A stretch of 64,000 nt of DNA from Primulina eburnea (taxonomy: Eukaryota > Streptophyta > Magnoliopsida > Lamiales > Gesneriaceae), in NCBI RefSeq assembly GCF_022965805.1, contig NC_133110.1:33542317-33606316 (forward strand). Direction: 5' to 3'. Position numbers and translations under genes: made by a program. Below the pieces are notes generated by a model. It was not told the DNA's origin and made no database searches. It worked only from the letters and a program-made list of their open reading frames with translations. This document shows, piece by piece, positions 1 to 15,084 of this stretch; within the stretch, counting starts at the first letter, position 1, and each line of letters opens with the position of its first letter.

Positions 1-70
1 CAATTAACTAACCCATCAAGAAAGCATCACTACAGAAAGGATATGACAAAAAAAGAATAATTCAACTCAC

Positions 71-390
71 TGCATCTTAGCCACTTTATCAGGATCGCCA
101 CTAGATGGCAGCTTTCCGAGCTCAACGTCCATGTTCTCTTCTTCCTCATCATCATCGTCTTCCTTAGGTTTTCCGACTGGACCGGCAGTGCCTATGGCTA
201 CTGTTACAGTTGAAGATGTTGACGCGTGTGAGGTATGAATATTAGCACTGGCATTAACATCTCCACGAATGTGACGCAATGAAGTTTGTGATTCATTCTC
301 ATCAAGACCAACAGGGGAATCTGGTGGTGATTCCTCTGGTTCCTCAAAAGAAATCTCAAATGGATCCTTTGATTTGTTCATGTCGGTGGC
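71..390 (-). CDS. 5' coding exon of an unrecognised acidic-protein gene (partial)
   Basis: The minus strand carries an open stretch starting MNKSKDPFEISFEEPEE at 381. It is rich in Glu/Asp/Ser/Pro, has a Ser/Thr/Val-rich middle, and has a run of about ten acidic residues near residues 75-85. The start codon follows nine bases after a good splice acceptor (TTTACAG, minus strand, ending at 391), so the 5' UTR is probably split by an intron. The coding part runs into a GTGAGT donor at 70-65, so the gene continues past the left edge. I do not recognise the family. Acidic, low-complexity N-termini like this are common in plant nuclear proteins, but no domain is visible. The exon call rests on the open frame, both splice signals and the absence of stops. 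Confidence 0.6.
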
Positions 391-1760
391 CTGTAAATGC
401 CATCAACGGATATTCAAAATCAGGATGCAGTTTATGAAGTGCAAGATGCAATGACTATGATGTCAATTAAATGATGATATTAAGGAATATGGAACATAAA
501 TATCACTTCACTTTTACACAATGTGATACCTAAAACCAATGTTGTAAGTGGCAGGAGGCGGTAGGCGGCCACCTTCCTAAACGGTTGAATTTTTTTTAGC
601 AATTTTTAATAAGTAATTATATATAATCATGCAATATAGCTACAAAAAATTATCATTTTTTTATGTAATATATAATTAAATGATGTTTATGCATAAAAAA
701 ACTTCATACAATATAATAAAATCTAGACAAAGTGCAAATAAATATATAAATACAAACTAACAAGGTAATTAAGGTGGTGGCTGATGGCGGCGGCAGGTGG
801 TGGAGGATAGTCGAAACCAAAAATAAATGTCAGAGAGTGAAAGATGTTTTTATTGTATATAGTGTTTTTTAAATTAATTGAATTTGATTGGTTGCTAAAA
901 TTATTTGACTTTGCCCGTTAATTAGGATTTTAAAATCATTTAACTCCTCGGCCGCCTCCGTTGCCTCCGTCGCCTGCCTGCTCGCCCATCGGACAGCCTT
1001 GGACCGTCTATAGAGGCCGGCTTATACAAAGGTGGAGCGGAGCGGTCAAGGCTCAACCGGGTCGACCACCATTTAGAACACGGTCTAAAACAGCACCTCT
1101 GTATCAATATTAGAAGGTCGCCTATAAATATGTCACGACTTTATCCTGAGTTTTACATTACTCAATACGCTCAGAAGTTTAAAACTAATAATAATAATAA
1201 AATCATTCCATGAAATTCAATTAAAACCCAGAGAAAGTAAAGCGAGAGGGGTGAAATGAACTTCTCAAACACAGCCAATTTATAAAAGGGCGAAGAAAAA
1301 CAAAAAAAACTGACCACGTTAATTGAGCAAGTCAGTTGAATGAGATCAAAAGTAATATGAAGAACAGAAACACGTCAAAGTTAAGCAAAATATATCGTTT
1401 AAGCAATTTCTCGAACACCTAGGGTGCAATGTAAAAGTGGCCATGGCAGTTACCGAAAACGTTTAAATTGAATCCTTCCAATAGATACAATAGACACCGA
1501 GCATTAAGCAAAAACCATTTAACTTGAATTACTACGGTGAAAAAGCAAAAAAGACAATTAGAACACGAAGTATGAGAGAGAATAACCAACAGTTGAGTTG
1601 CAGATCGGGCTAACAGCATCAACGAAGAATTCGTTGAATCAAGGTCGGCAGCAATCCGCCGATGATCGAAGGCGTGGACGGTGGTAGCAGGCGACGGAGC
1701 AATGGAAGGTTAAATAATCAAGATTGGGCTTTGGGCAATTTGAGGCTAGGCAGGATTTTG
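391..1760 (-). other. probable 5' UTR intron, first exon and promoter of the acidic-protein gene
   Basis: No credible coding sequence. The intron upstream of the 390 acceptor would cover most of this stretch and includes a repeat at about 550-1040. About 1600-1740 is less AT-rich than its surroundings. On the minus strand around 1720-1740 it carries AAGCCCAAT/GGGCTT-type motifs, which are common in promoters of plant housekeeping genes. I place the promoter and first non-coding exon here by inference only. Confidence 0.3.
550..1040. repeat. GC-rich inverted-repeat element (possible MITE)
   Basis: A GGCAGGAGGCGGTAGGCGGCC block near 551-571 and the inverse of GGCCGCCTCCGTTGCCTCCG near 949-980 form imperfect inverted ends around an AT-rich core. 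A third GGTGGCTGATGGCGGCGGCAGG block lies near 776-800. This resembles the dispersed 'aggcgg' non-autonomous DNA elements of plants. No target-site duplication was found. Confidence 0.35.
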
Positions 1761-1989
1761 TGCATCCCACGGTTCCTAATAAGTTTTATGGACGTAATCA
1801 TACACGAGAAAGAGATTTGGGTTAATAATTGATCAAATTTTATTTTTTAAAATATCACGTCTATGTGTACTAGAAAGTCGTTTTTAAAAATAAAAATTTT
1901 AAAAATATTTAATTAAAATTATTTTGTTAACTATTTCATAAAAATTTATATAATTGAAACATACTAATTGCATAGTTATTTTAACTCGA

Positions 1990-2635
1990 CATATCAAAAC
2001 GGACTGGCAGGATCGGCCAGCCCGCCACCTGCCGCAACTCGCCATTAGGCGGGGCGGGTCTCTAAATAACCAACCCAGCGCAGCCCATCTTGGGCTGCAG
2101 GTTAGACGAACCGACCCGCTTATTTTTTAAAAAAAATGCTTCACAGTATCACAATAACCATAGGAAAAAAAATATTTCAGTCAAATAATTTCATAAAATA
2201 CTTAAAAGCATTGAAATAAGAAATTGAGAAAACATACGACATAATCCATAAAAGGTAAAGTGCTTAAAACATACATGAAAAAATTAAAAAAATATTATAA
2301 AGTCAATTCTCATTAAATTTCATTTAATCTTGATCTTCTAAATTAGCACAGAGATTCAGATTTTACCAGAGTGAGTGATAGAGACGAGGCGCAGGAGAAA
2401 AATAAGAAATAAATAATATAAGAGAGTGATGAAGGCGCATGAGACTTATTCCAATTTTTATATAAAATTAAAAATATAAAATTATACCCTAATTTGGCGG
2501 GCCAGTCCGTCTTGGCCCGCAACCCAAACGGACTTAATCTGTTTGGCACGCCCGCCTCCAAACGGTATGTTATTTTTTTATCAACCCAACCCGCTCAATT
2601 TTTATAGCACGCCTGACCTAAGTTGACAAGTCTAA
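1990..2635. repeat. inverted GC-rich repeat pair, non-autonomous element candidate
   Basis: Blocks built of GGCGGGC/GCCCGCC and ACGGACTGGC occur near 2000-2130 and, in inverted order, near 2495-2620, on either side of AT-rich DNA. The arrangement suggests a non-autonomous DNA transposon. The ends are not defined and no convincing duplication is visible. Confidence 0.35.
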
Positions 2636-3063
2636 TTTTAACTCTATTGTATTCGAAACTCGAGTCAAATATTAGAAGAAGTAAAAAATAAAATTTATTT
2701 CTCATTCCATATATCATATGATAATTTAGATGTCACGTGCATATACATTGTAGTCACTTTTTTGTTGATAAAATTTTCTGATATCAAATAGGAAATTTTA
2801 TTTTATTTTCATAGTTTAAATTAATTTAAGTAATGATGATTTTTTATTAAGATTTATTTACATAATTAGTTAGCCTGATTACAGTAATCATAAAGATAAT
2901 TATTGAAATTTGAAGAAAATTTTATTTTGTTTAAGTAGGGTGATACATTTTATTTTAAAAGTGACGTATTTTATAATATGTTGTGAATGGGGTGATTTGG
3001 TCAAGGTCGATGTTCATACCAAGCGACCAAAATAAATGTTGAATATACTAAGTGACAAAAATT

Positions 3064-3232
3064 TGTGTGAGAAGTCTCATGAGTCGTATTTTTGTGAGAC
3101 GGATCTCTTATTTGGGTCATCCATGAAAAAGTATTACTTTTTATGCTAAGACTATTACTTTTTATTGTGAATATCGGTAGGGTTAATCCGTTTCACAGAT
3201 AAAAATTTGTGAGACCGTCTCAGAACAGACTT
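3064..3232 (+). mobile_element. MITE, 'GTGAGACGGTCTCAC' family, copy A
   Basis: Same layout as the intact copy at 13943-14124. A GTGAGA palindrome (degenerate here) is followed by GTGAGACGGATCTC, a TATTACTTTTTATG core, GGGTTAATCCG, and a final GTGAGACCGTCTCA. Divergent at both ends, so no clean duplication remains. Confidence 0.75.
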
Positions 3233-3259
3233 AGTCATCATAAATTAGATAAAGACGAG

Positions 3260-3830
3260 CATTTGAATTATTAGATAAATATTCATCTATTGTTTTGTAT
3301 TTTAAACTAAAGATTAAATTATGTTGTTATCTATTGATTTGATTTGTACAAGTGTGGGTTGTATTTCCCGGTTCACTAAATGAATATCTTATTCATCATA
3401 TACTTTCTTATATAAAACTACATGGTATCTAGATTTGAATAGCTTGACGCCCTCTTCCAACAGTACCTCCTCATTGGGTGATGTGTCTCCACTTTTCATC
3501 ACGTGTCATAAACTCGATGGTCGTAACTTTCTGCCTTGTTCGCAATCTGTTTTAATGTTCATCTATAGTCGAGGCAAAGAAGACTTCCTTAGGTGTGTAC
3601 AATGGGCGAGGAAGCCCACATGACGGGCCTCACATGAATTCCTTCGTCGATTTACAGCTGACATAAATGATCTCTGACAACAAGATTTGCTACCTACGAC
3701 CTAAAACAATCGAAGAGATATTTGATCGCAAGAAGCAGTACCGGCATGGCCCTTTTCAAAATGAAAGAAAATACTGGTACTGAGGTTGTTAAAGCGGTAG
3801 AAATGTGAGTCAAATTTTGCGGTGAAGCCT
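3260..3830 (+). pseudogene. Ty1/copia relic: LTR end, primer-binding site, gag N-terminus
   Basis: TGGTATCTAGA at 3423 is a primer-binding-site-like sequence directly after an AT-rich LTR-like stretch ending ACTACA. It is followed by a reading frame (3435-3623) with SPLFITCHKLDGRNF and SQSVLMFIYSRGKEDF. These match the conserved N-terminal gag motif of plant copia elements (HKL.G.NY..WS.SV...L.GK.K..F). The frame stops at 3623. Gag-like sequence continues brokenly to about 3830. It is a dead 5' fragment with no pol. Confidence 0.65.
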
Positions 3831-4390
3831 GCCTGCAACATTTATTTTATTTTTTTGTAAAAAAAAAAAAGATCTGACCAATCTAGCCTTTTTAAATTAT
3901 GAAAATTAATAATAAAAATTTTAAAATTTTAATTAACAAAACATTTTTAAAATATATAAAAGAGTAAATTGGGTTATTTGTCTTGGAGATCAATGACCAA
4001 CATCAACTTAGCTTTATTTTTTTTAAAAAAAAGAAAATAATTTAAAAATTAAAAATAGGAAAAAAAATAAAAAAAAATTGCATAAAAATCTCCAACGGCT
4101 AATAATGGTTATATTCTTCAATCTCCTATGAATTCACTTAATTATAGTTTCAGAAAATCAAATTTCTCGCACTTTCGTTCTAAAAACAATCCAATTTCTT
4201 TCAAATAATTAATAAAATTTCACTCACAATTTGTTTTTTATGCGCACAAGAGTTATACTTTTTCATCATCACCATCATCGAATGATGAAATTTCCAATCT
4301 TATGATCAATTTTTATTCACGACAAGATGACAACCAAGCTATCGATTTTTGGAGCACACAACTTTTTTGCTTCAAATGGGAGAGTTGAGC
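3831..4390. other. AT-rich intergenic DNA
   Basis: Low-complexity AT-rich DNA with A/T runs (about 3858-3870 and 4015-4080). It precedes the transposase relic. No gene, promoter or repeat end was recognised. Confidence 0.5.
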
Positions 4391-4394
4391 TACA

Positions 4395-5242
4395 AATGTG
4401 GCTACAAAAGGAAAAAAAGATCGAGAACGTATGGTCGGGCCTGAGAAATTATATAAATATTACTTCGTTGATAATCCTGTCTACAATGAGAAAGATTTTT
4501 TAAGACAATTTCGAATAAAGAGATATTTGTGTTTTAGATTTATTGAAGATTGGCAAACCAATGTACCTTGTTTTGTCTAATGGAGGGACGCAACCGGTAT
4601 GCTTGAGTTGTCACCACTTCAGAAGGTTACAGCTGCAGTCCAACTGCTTGCATATGATGTAGTGGGCGATGTTGATGAATACTTCAGAACAAGTGCATCG
4701 ACAATGTTGGAATGTTTGAAAACATTTTGCAGGGTGGTGTATGACATATTTGCTTAGCAGTATTTGAGGCAACCAACATATGAAGATGTTACTCGACTAA
4801 CTATTGAAAATGCTCAAAGGGGATTTCCTAGGATGCTTGGAAGCATTGATTGTATGTATTGGGCTTGGAAAAATTGTTCAACAGTTTGAGCAGGACCATA
4901 TCAAAGTAGACACCAAAAAGAACTTTCAATTATACTGCAGGCAGTTACATCGAAAGATTTATGGACATGCATACTTCTACATACCAGGATGCAAAACGAA
5001 ATCAATGTGCTGGAGATATCCAATTTGTTCTTAAACCTTGTAAAGGGCGAATCCCCTCCGGTGCGGTTTGAGTTGAATGGGAACGAGTATAACATGGATA
5101 TTTTCTTGTCAATGGTATTTATCCTGTCTTGCATCATTTTCGATAACATGATTGTGGAGAAAGATGATATATACTCGAAGATTGTGATTTTCCTGTTCCA
5201 GATGATGGTCACGAAATATAATAACAAGAAAATTCAAATTTA
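4395..5242 (+). pseudogene. PIF/Harbinger transposase-derived pseudogene (HARBI1/ALP1-like, DDE_Tnp_4)
   Basis: Broken frames read as a plant PIF/Harbinger transposase. First comes an N-terminal part with ENPVYNE-like (here DNPVYNEKDF), RFRIKRYL and F.EDWQ (4398-4580). Next come LQKVTAAVQLLAYDVVGDVDEYFR and ECLKTFCR.VYDIF, then the family signature [20 protein letters not shown] (about 4815-4875) that includes the first catalytic Asp. Last are a VRFELNGNEYNMD block (about 5058-5098) and a C-terminal DNMIVE..DD..S block (5140-5170). Stops occur at 4578 and 4756, with at least two frame changes. No terminal repeats were found. It could descend either from a transposon or from a domesticated ALP1-like gene. 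The decay argues against function. Confidence 0.85.
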
Positions 5243-5474
5243 GCTTTCTATTCGATTAACAATTGAAAGAAACTAATGATAGTTTGAGAAGAAAAATAGA
5301 AATTAATTTACGTATTAAAAACAAAAATAAATGTTACAGACGAGGAACCGAGCTCTTCTGTGTATTACATTACCAGAGTCATATTCACAGGATAAAAATC
5401 TAATAATGTTGTATCGCAAAGCCTCCCTCTTTCCTCTCTAAACCCCTTTTTGATCATCTCATTTGGTTTGTTGC

Positions 5475-9513
<4,039 letters not shown>

Positions 9514-10423
9514 TCACTTGACCGCAAAGAAAGAAGCCACGGGCTGTGATTTGTGGACTGCCTGCCAGTATAATTTTATTTTATGCTCAAAATTCAATTT
9601 TAATTTTTAAAAAATATAAATGAATTAGAAAATTTTATTTCGGATTGAACCGGCATAGTATAGTTGCGGAAAAAATTAAGTCGGTTCTTGAGTTTTTCGA
9701 GTTAATTCAAAACATATAAAATTTATATTGAAACTTTTGAACACGAGTAAAGTTTGAATTTTCTTTAATAGAATAAGTCTAATAAACTTTGTTCGATAGC
9801 TCTCGGATTTTAATATTTTGTTGACATAATATAATTATTTTTAATAAATTGTTTGAGCTTCGAATCAAACTCAACAAGTAGATGATCACTTTGTTTATCT
9901 GTTGTGTACATATATAACTCGAAATTTATCTTAATTATTTTTTAATTGTTAATACGTAAATAAAATGGTTATTCATACTACTGTAGTTAACTTTATAATT
10001 AATTTTAATTTGAAATCAACCATTAATAAAATCAAGCCCCGACTCCTTATTTTCTCCCTTGAACATTAGATGGAGGGAAAAAGATAAATCATGTAAATTG
10101 ACTCCTCAAATATTCTTTAAAATGTAAATACTAATTTTTTAGCATATTATGATGGTTGAAAGTAAGAGAAACTGGTGTGCTTGTGGATCTTGCAAGCGAA
10201 AAAATATGCAAAAGAACCCATACAAATCAAGTGGGCAAAAAATAACTTTTCAGTTGGTTCATCGTTCTTATTCAAGCAAACATTTTTCGACTATAGTCGA
10301 ACACCGTCCCAACAAAAAATGATGATTTTACTTGGTGCGAGATAGATCTGCAAGTTTTCCAGAGAGCTTTACCAGACAGTGGATTTCGGCAGAAAAATTA
10401 AGGAAAACATAGGGTGCAAGAAA
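9514..10423. other. intergenic: NFS2 promoter/5' UTR and PSP 3' flank
   Basis: The region between two co-oriented minus-strand genes. About 9514-9575 is likely NFS2 5' UTR. The rest is AT-rich with no clear TATA box I would defend. About 10140-10423 should contain the PSP 3' UTR. No other gene was seen. Confidence 0.5.
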
Positions 10424-12559
10424 CTAGTCCAAACAGTTGATCAAGTCTTTGAAATTGAAAACCAGCCAATCGGCCTTGCCAGCAACTGCTTGTCGAAGCT
10501 TAACTCCCCCGTAGCAAATGAACAAGTCAGTGCCTCCTGGCTTACGAGCCTGGAGCAAGAGATACAAGAGAATCTAGTTGGCAAGATCTTATACCGTGAC
10601 ATCAATAAGAACTCGATGTCCGCAGGAGGTTGATGTGCAAGAGAGATCAGGATTTTTAACACAATCATATGATTTAGGCCAAGAACTTGAGTGACAGAGC
10701 GTGAGGGAGATAATTGTTGGCACCAACACTCAAAACATATACGTGCCCGAAATATCTTGGACATAAATACTACGTCACTATATAACTAGGCCGTCATTTC
10801 AACTTTTGAAATAAAACTATCTGGAAGGAGATCATGAGTACTGTACTAAAAAGAAACAGAATTTTCTCACCTCTAGATCGGTTGCACCATCTCCAATCAT
10901 GACTAATGACGAGTGTCCACGAACCTGGAACCCAATTTTTTTTTAAAAAAAATGTAATTAGGCTTTTCGACAGATCTATTGACATAAAGATACACCAACA
11001 ATGAAACCAACCTTCCTCACATTTGCAACAGCAGTGGCTTTCCCTCCGCTGAAGTTGGCTCATTAGCATCAAATCCTAAAACTCACCAGAGCTTCCAAAC
11101 AGAAGTTGGTTTGCATACATATTTTCCTGGGCTATACCGAGGATGGATGCAACGGACTTCAAAGAAATATTCAAGATTAGAGAATCAAATCGTGCGATAC
11201 ATTTCCATAGCTACATGTTTATACAAGTAAATCAACTGAGTCCATAGACTCAAATTACAGTGCTTACATTTATCATTTGACGAAATCCACCAGAAATAAG
11301 ATAAACATCTTTATTTTTGTCCTTCGGTTTCTTCACCAATGCATCAATTCCAGGAGAAAGTCTAAACAACCGCATGAATCAATCAATACTTTTGGTTAAG
11401 AAATATATAATTTATTCTTCTCATCATGAACCTAGATTGTTATATTGTGACTTTAAGATATACAGAGCATATAAAATATCTATTTGCTTCTAATGTATTG
11501 ACAAATGAGAAAGGCAATATTTCTCGCGCCAAATGCATGTGAATAAGCAGTCATTTTAAATCCAACTCGTTATTTTCAAGATATTCCAACAATAACTTGT
11601 TTTAAAAAAAAACAAAAAACAAAACAAAACAGAATGCAAGGTTCGTACTTTTGGAGGTCTCTTCTCAAGGAAATCTTGCACCTGAGAGAGTGACGGATTG
11701 AAAATAGATAATCTGGCAGCCAATGCCTCCTCAAAAGGAACGGAGCCACTAATTGCCCTAGCAAAACCAAACTATAACATACTCAATTCCATAGAAAGGT
11801 TAGGGTAACAGAAAGGACGAGAAAGAAAAATGCAAGCAAAAATTTAAAAGAGAACTGCAACACAAATAATGTCGTTTAACCTGGCAGTCCAATCAGCAAC
11901 AGCCTTTCCAGCTCCACAGAACTCGGCAAGCTCATCAATACCTCATCCAAGCAAACAGTGCTATCCACGTCAAAGCATACAGCATTTGCAGCTCTCCATA
12001 CCTCAAGGATTTCTTACAAAGAAAAGACCCATCCATAAGCAATAACATATGATAGGCATTCATCAGCATAAATCTTATGCATCCATGATCAATAATATGC
12101 AAGATAAATGTATCAAAATACAACGCACGTGAGCAACTCCCAATTCATGCTATAGATGCCAGCAAAGGTTACAATAGTTCTGGTCAGAGTTATCAAACTT
12201 TTTGGCAAAATATATAGAACTAAAACACAATCTTGCATTCTTTTGTCACCGTATTGAATAATTGTTGATCACATAATGTGCATGTTGCATGCTAAAAACA
12301 GAATTATAAACCAAAGCAAAGTTGTACCTTTGGAGGGAACGGTGTTGTCGAAATGCTCCATCGTCGAGGCCTCTTGTGATTGAACAGAAACAGAAACCAG
12401 ACAAAAGGATCTGGGATTTCTTATCAGCCTGGTAGGGGTAATAAATACCCTCCTGGCAGCTCTTGGATTTAATGCCGGAAAAAATGTAGAATTTCGTCTC
12501 CGATCACTAAAAGAGTATGTCGGGTTCAATCTTATCTGAGCACTCGTCAAGCTCTCCAT
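10424..12559 (-). CDS. PSP: plastidial phosphoserine phosphatase, 7 exons, frame broken at four homopolymers
   Basis: HAD-family enzyme for the last step of the phosphorylated serine pathway in plastids (3-phosphoserine to serine). Minus-strand exons: 12559-12328, 12012-11881, 11757-11649, 11361-11268, 11156-11012, 10924-10871, 10549-10424. Exon 1 encodes a basic, Ser-rich transit peptide. Exon 2 has the catalytic CFDVDSTVC motif (D92, D94 in the expected frame). Exon 4 has VYLISGGFRQM and exon 6 has MIGDGATDLE. The last exon ends FKDLINCLD with TAG. Exon phases show exon 2 lacks one base (GATGAGGTATT, near 11940), exon 3 has one extra A (11649-11652), and exon 5 (145 nt, not 147) lacks two (near 11077 and 11044). 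The corrected length is 297 aa, near Arabidopsis PSP. This is either consensus errors at homopolymers or a young pseudogene. A 5' UTR intron is likely (acceptor GAGCAG just upstream of the ATG). Confidence 0.92.
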
Positions 12560-13092
12560 TAAAACTACCTGCTCGTAAACCAGGTGTGCGTGGTCATAGA
12601 CATGGGAAGAACGTAACATAAAATGAATAAACAAAAAATCCAGAGAAGCATAGATGTTGGGTTCAACGGATACAATGATGATATGTGTGTTATCGTAATG
12701 CAGTGTGAATAAACTTGGAAATACAAATCTGAACTCATAAAGCACAAACTTTTGTTCATTTTCATCATAATCGCTAATCAAGAAGCAATCATAAGATCAT
12801 ATAACCAGTTCAACCCACAAAGATTGCACAAAATCAAACGATTCGACGGCAACTGAGGCACCCACATTTCCAAAAGAAAAAAACGCAAAAGGGTGATCTT
12901 ACAAGATTGTAAGCGCAGAGACGATGATTCTAAAAACAAAAAAGTTTAAAAGAGATAGTACCTCGGTTCCCTTCCGTGCGAAAAAGTGAAATTACAGGAT
13001 TTCCCGTAATCGGAAATGGGGAGATGGGTCTACCCACCGCATTTGAAAGCGATGCACACTCATTCACCCAATGCCAGATTCTTTTATTGTTA
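12560..13092 (-). promoter_or_regulatory. PSP upstream region: 5' UTR intron and promoter
   Basis: A GAGCAG|GT acceptor-like site lies about a dozen bases upstream of the PSP start, so the 5' UTR probably contains an intron. The first exon is likely near 12960-13060, where the sequence turns less AT-rich. No individual promoter element can be assigned with confidence. Confidence 0.35.
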
Positions 13093-13275
13093 ACAAAAAT
13101 TTGTATGACATTGTTTTATGATGATATTTTGTGAGATAAATATTTTATTTGAGTTTTTTTTATGAAAAATATTATATTTTAGATTATGAATATTATTTTT
13201 TATTATGAATATCAATAGGGTTGACTCATCTCACATATAAAGATTCATGAGTCTGTCTCACAAGAGACCTACTCA
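13093..13275 (+). mobile_element. MITE, 'GTGAGACGGTCTCAC' family, copy B (degenerate)
   Basis: Recognised by order of blocks: AACAAAAATTTGT, GTGAGATAAATATTTTATTTGAG, TTTTTTATTATGAATAT, AGGGTTGACTCATCTCACA, GTCTGTCTCACAAGAGACCTACTC. Many substitutions relative to copy C, so it is an older insertion. Confidence 0.65.
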
Positions 13276-13942
13276 TTCTTGTTATAGCATGATTTTTTTC
13301 CCATAATATATTATCTAAATTTATTTTTATTTATATGATTACGACAGGAGTAATCTGAAATTTTCATGAATCGAGATCAAGTTAGAAATTAAAAATTCAA
13401 TGAGTTTGAAAACAAAATTTAAATCTAATCAAACTCGAGCATTATAATATTCGAACTATATCGAGAATTGAGTCACGTAGAAATTAATATATTAGTTCAA
13501 ATATCAGTATGCTTAGAATACCAAAAAGACTTATTCATGTTCAAATAAGTTTCAATATTATGATTGTCATATTTCGACTAGACTATATGCACCTTTAATC
13601 CTGTCACATGAGTTGCTCCTTTGATTGAATTGATAAATAAGTTTTTGCTAAAAAGTTATTTATTTTAGGGCTTAACTTTAATTTATTATAATAATAATAT
13701 AAATAATACATGAAAATAAAGCTATTATTGAAATTTAATGTGAACTATATTGCATTTAAGATTTTTTTTATTACTTGATTATAATACTTGATTACAAGTC
13801 AATTACAATTACTAATTGCACAAAGCATTCGGCGAAATTTTTATATTAAACTCAATTAATATAATTCTTTTTAATTAAAATTCTTGTTTTAAGATAATTA
13901 TCAACTTAATGTTCTTGAAAAACAAAATCAGCATAATATGAA
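13276..13942. other. AT-rich intergenic DNA
   Basis: AT-rich sequence without coding potential, RNA gene or recognisable repeat apart from short poly-A/T tracts. Confidence 0.5.
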
Positions 13943-14124
13943 GGCAAAAACTTGTGTGAGACGGTCTCACGGGTCAAATTTTGTGAGACGGATCTTTATT
14001 TGGATAATCCATGAAATAGTATTGCTTTTTATGCTAAGAGTACTACTTTTTTTGGTGAATATGAGTAGGGTTGACCCGTCTCACAGATTGATATCCGTGA
14101 GACGGTCTCACATGAGACCTACTC
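13943..14124 (+). mobile_element. MITE, 'GTGAGACGGTCTCAC' family, copy C, intact, 9-bp TSD
   Basis: A 182-bp element beginning GGCAAAAACTTGTGTGAGAC and ending CATGAGACCTACTC. It is flanked by the 9-bp direct repeat TAATATGAA (13934-13942 and 14125-14133). Each end carries the perfect 15-nt palindrome GTGAGACGGTCTCAC. The two 28-nt ends form an inverted repeat whose inner 16 nt match exactly. A 9-bp duplication suggests a Mutator-like parent. Confidence 0.85.
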
Positions 14125-14133
14125 TAATATGAA

Positions 14134-15084
14134 TTAACGAAGTATTATAATTAATTGATATATTGTTCTAGGTCAATTCGCGATCTTACTGTACTACTCA
14201 TAATTTATTTTTCAATTTGAATCCATATCCATCAAAATATTGACGTATAGTCGAAAAATATTAACGTGTGCACAAAATGATGATATAGTACAAAATATTT
14301 GCGATTTGTGATTTTTTTTAAAAAAAAAATCAAATAAATGCACAAAGATTGTGAATGGAATAACAATACTAAGAATGAAAAACATAGGAACTATAAAAAC
14401 AAAAATATTATTTCCCCAAACATGATACAACATTCAAAGATTATTAACACCATCTTTGGCAAATAACCCCTCTATTTTCCTATTTATAGTAAATGGGCAG
14501 TCTCTTTGTTTATGGCATTGAAGTTAACAAATTAATGCCGTGTAAATTAACCAACTAAGATATAATAAATCAATGAATAAAGTTCACCCGTGCATAACAT
14601 TGCCACATCCTAAAACATAATTGATGAGATCCGGGTGAATAGGATGAGCTTGGTTGAGCAATCTACCGAATCTTGATATGAAGTTGATGAAGGAAAAATG
14701 AGTTGTAAGATATATCCCAAATCAAGATTATCTCCCAAGAATATAGCTGCAATGATGTTCTGAAAACATGAAAACAAACACGTGCATGGGTGCCGGAGGG
14801 GAATCTGTCGTGACCACTCTGATGTTTAAGTTAGCAGATGAAGATGAACAAAACCAGAGAAATAAATTTCACTGATGTGTATATGTGTCAATCCGCTTAA
14901 TATAAAACAAACCTGCTATTTATAGGAAGGAAGATAATGATTTTTCCTTGTTTTCAGTGCTTACTTACCACTTATAATCACCTACTATGAAGTTCATGTC
15001 ACGCCGATCTGTCATGTTCATCACGTCAAATCAGTATGATTCTGTCAGATACGCTTAACGAGATAAAATATCACCTGCTCTCGC
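14134..15084. other. AT-rich DNA passing into a probable retroelement LTR fragment
   Basis: 14134-14600 is plain AT-rich DNA. About 14780-15084 (GTGCCGGAGGGGAATCTG, GACCACTCTGATGTTTAAG) looks like part of the LTR of the Tat-type element continued at 16524. The 15085-16523 block would then be inserted in it. Boundaries are not defined. Confidence 0.35.

Noticed and set aside
10379..10633. Plus-strand 84-codon open frame
   Set aside because: It is antisense to the last PSP exon (10424-10549), whose protein is clearly conserved. It starts at GTG without features.
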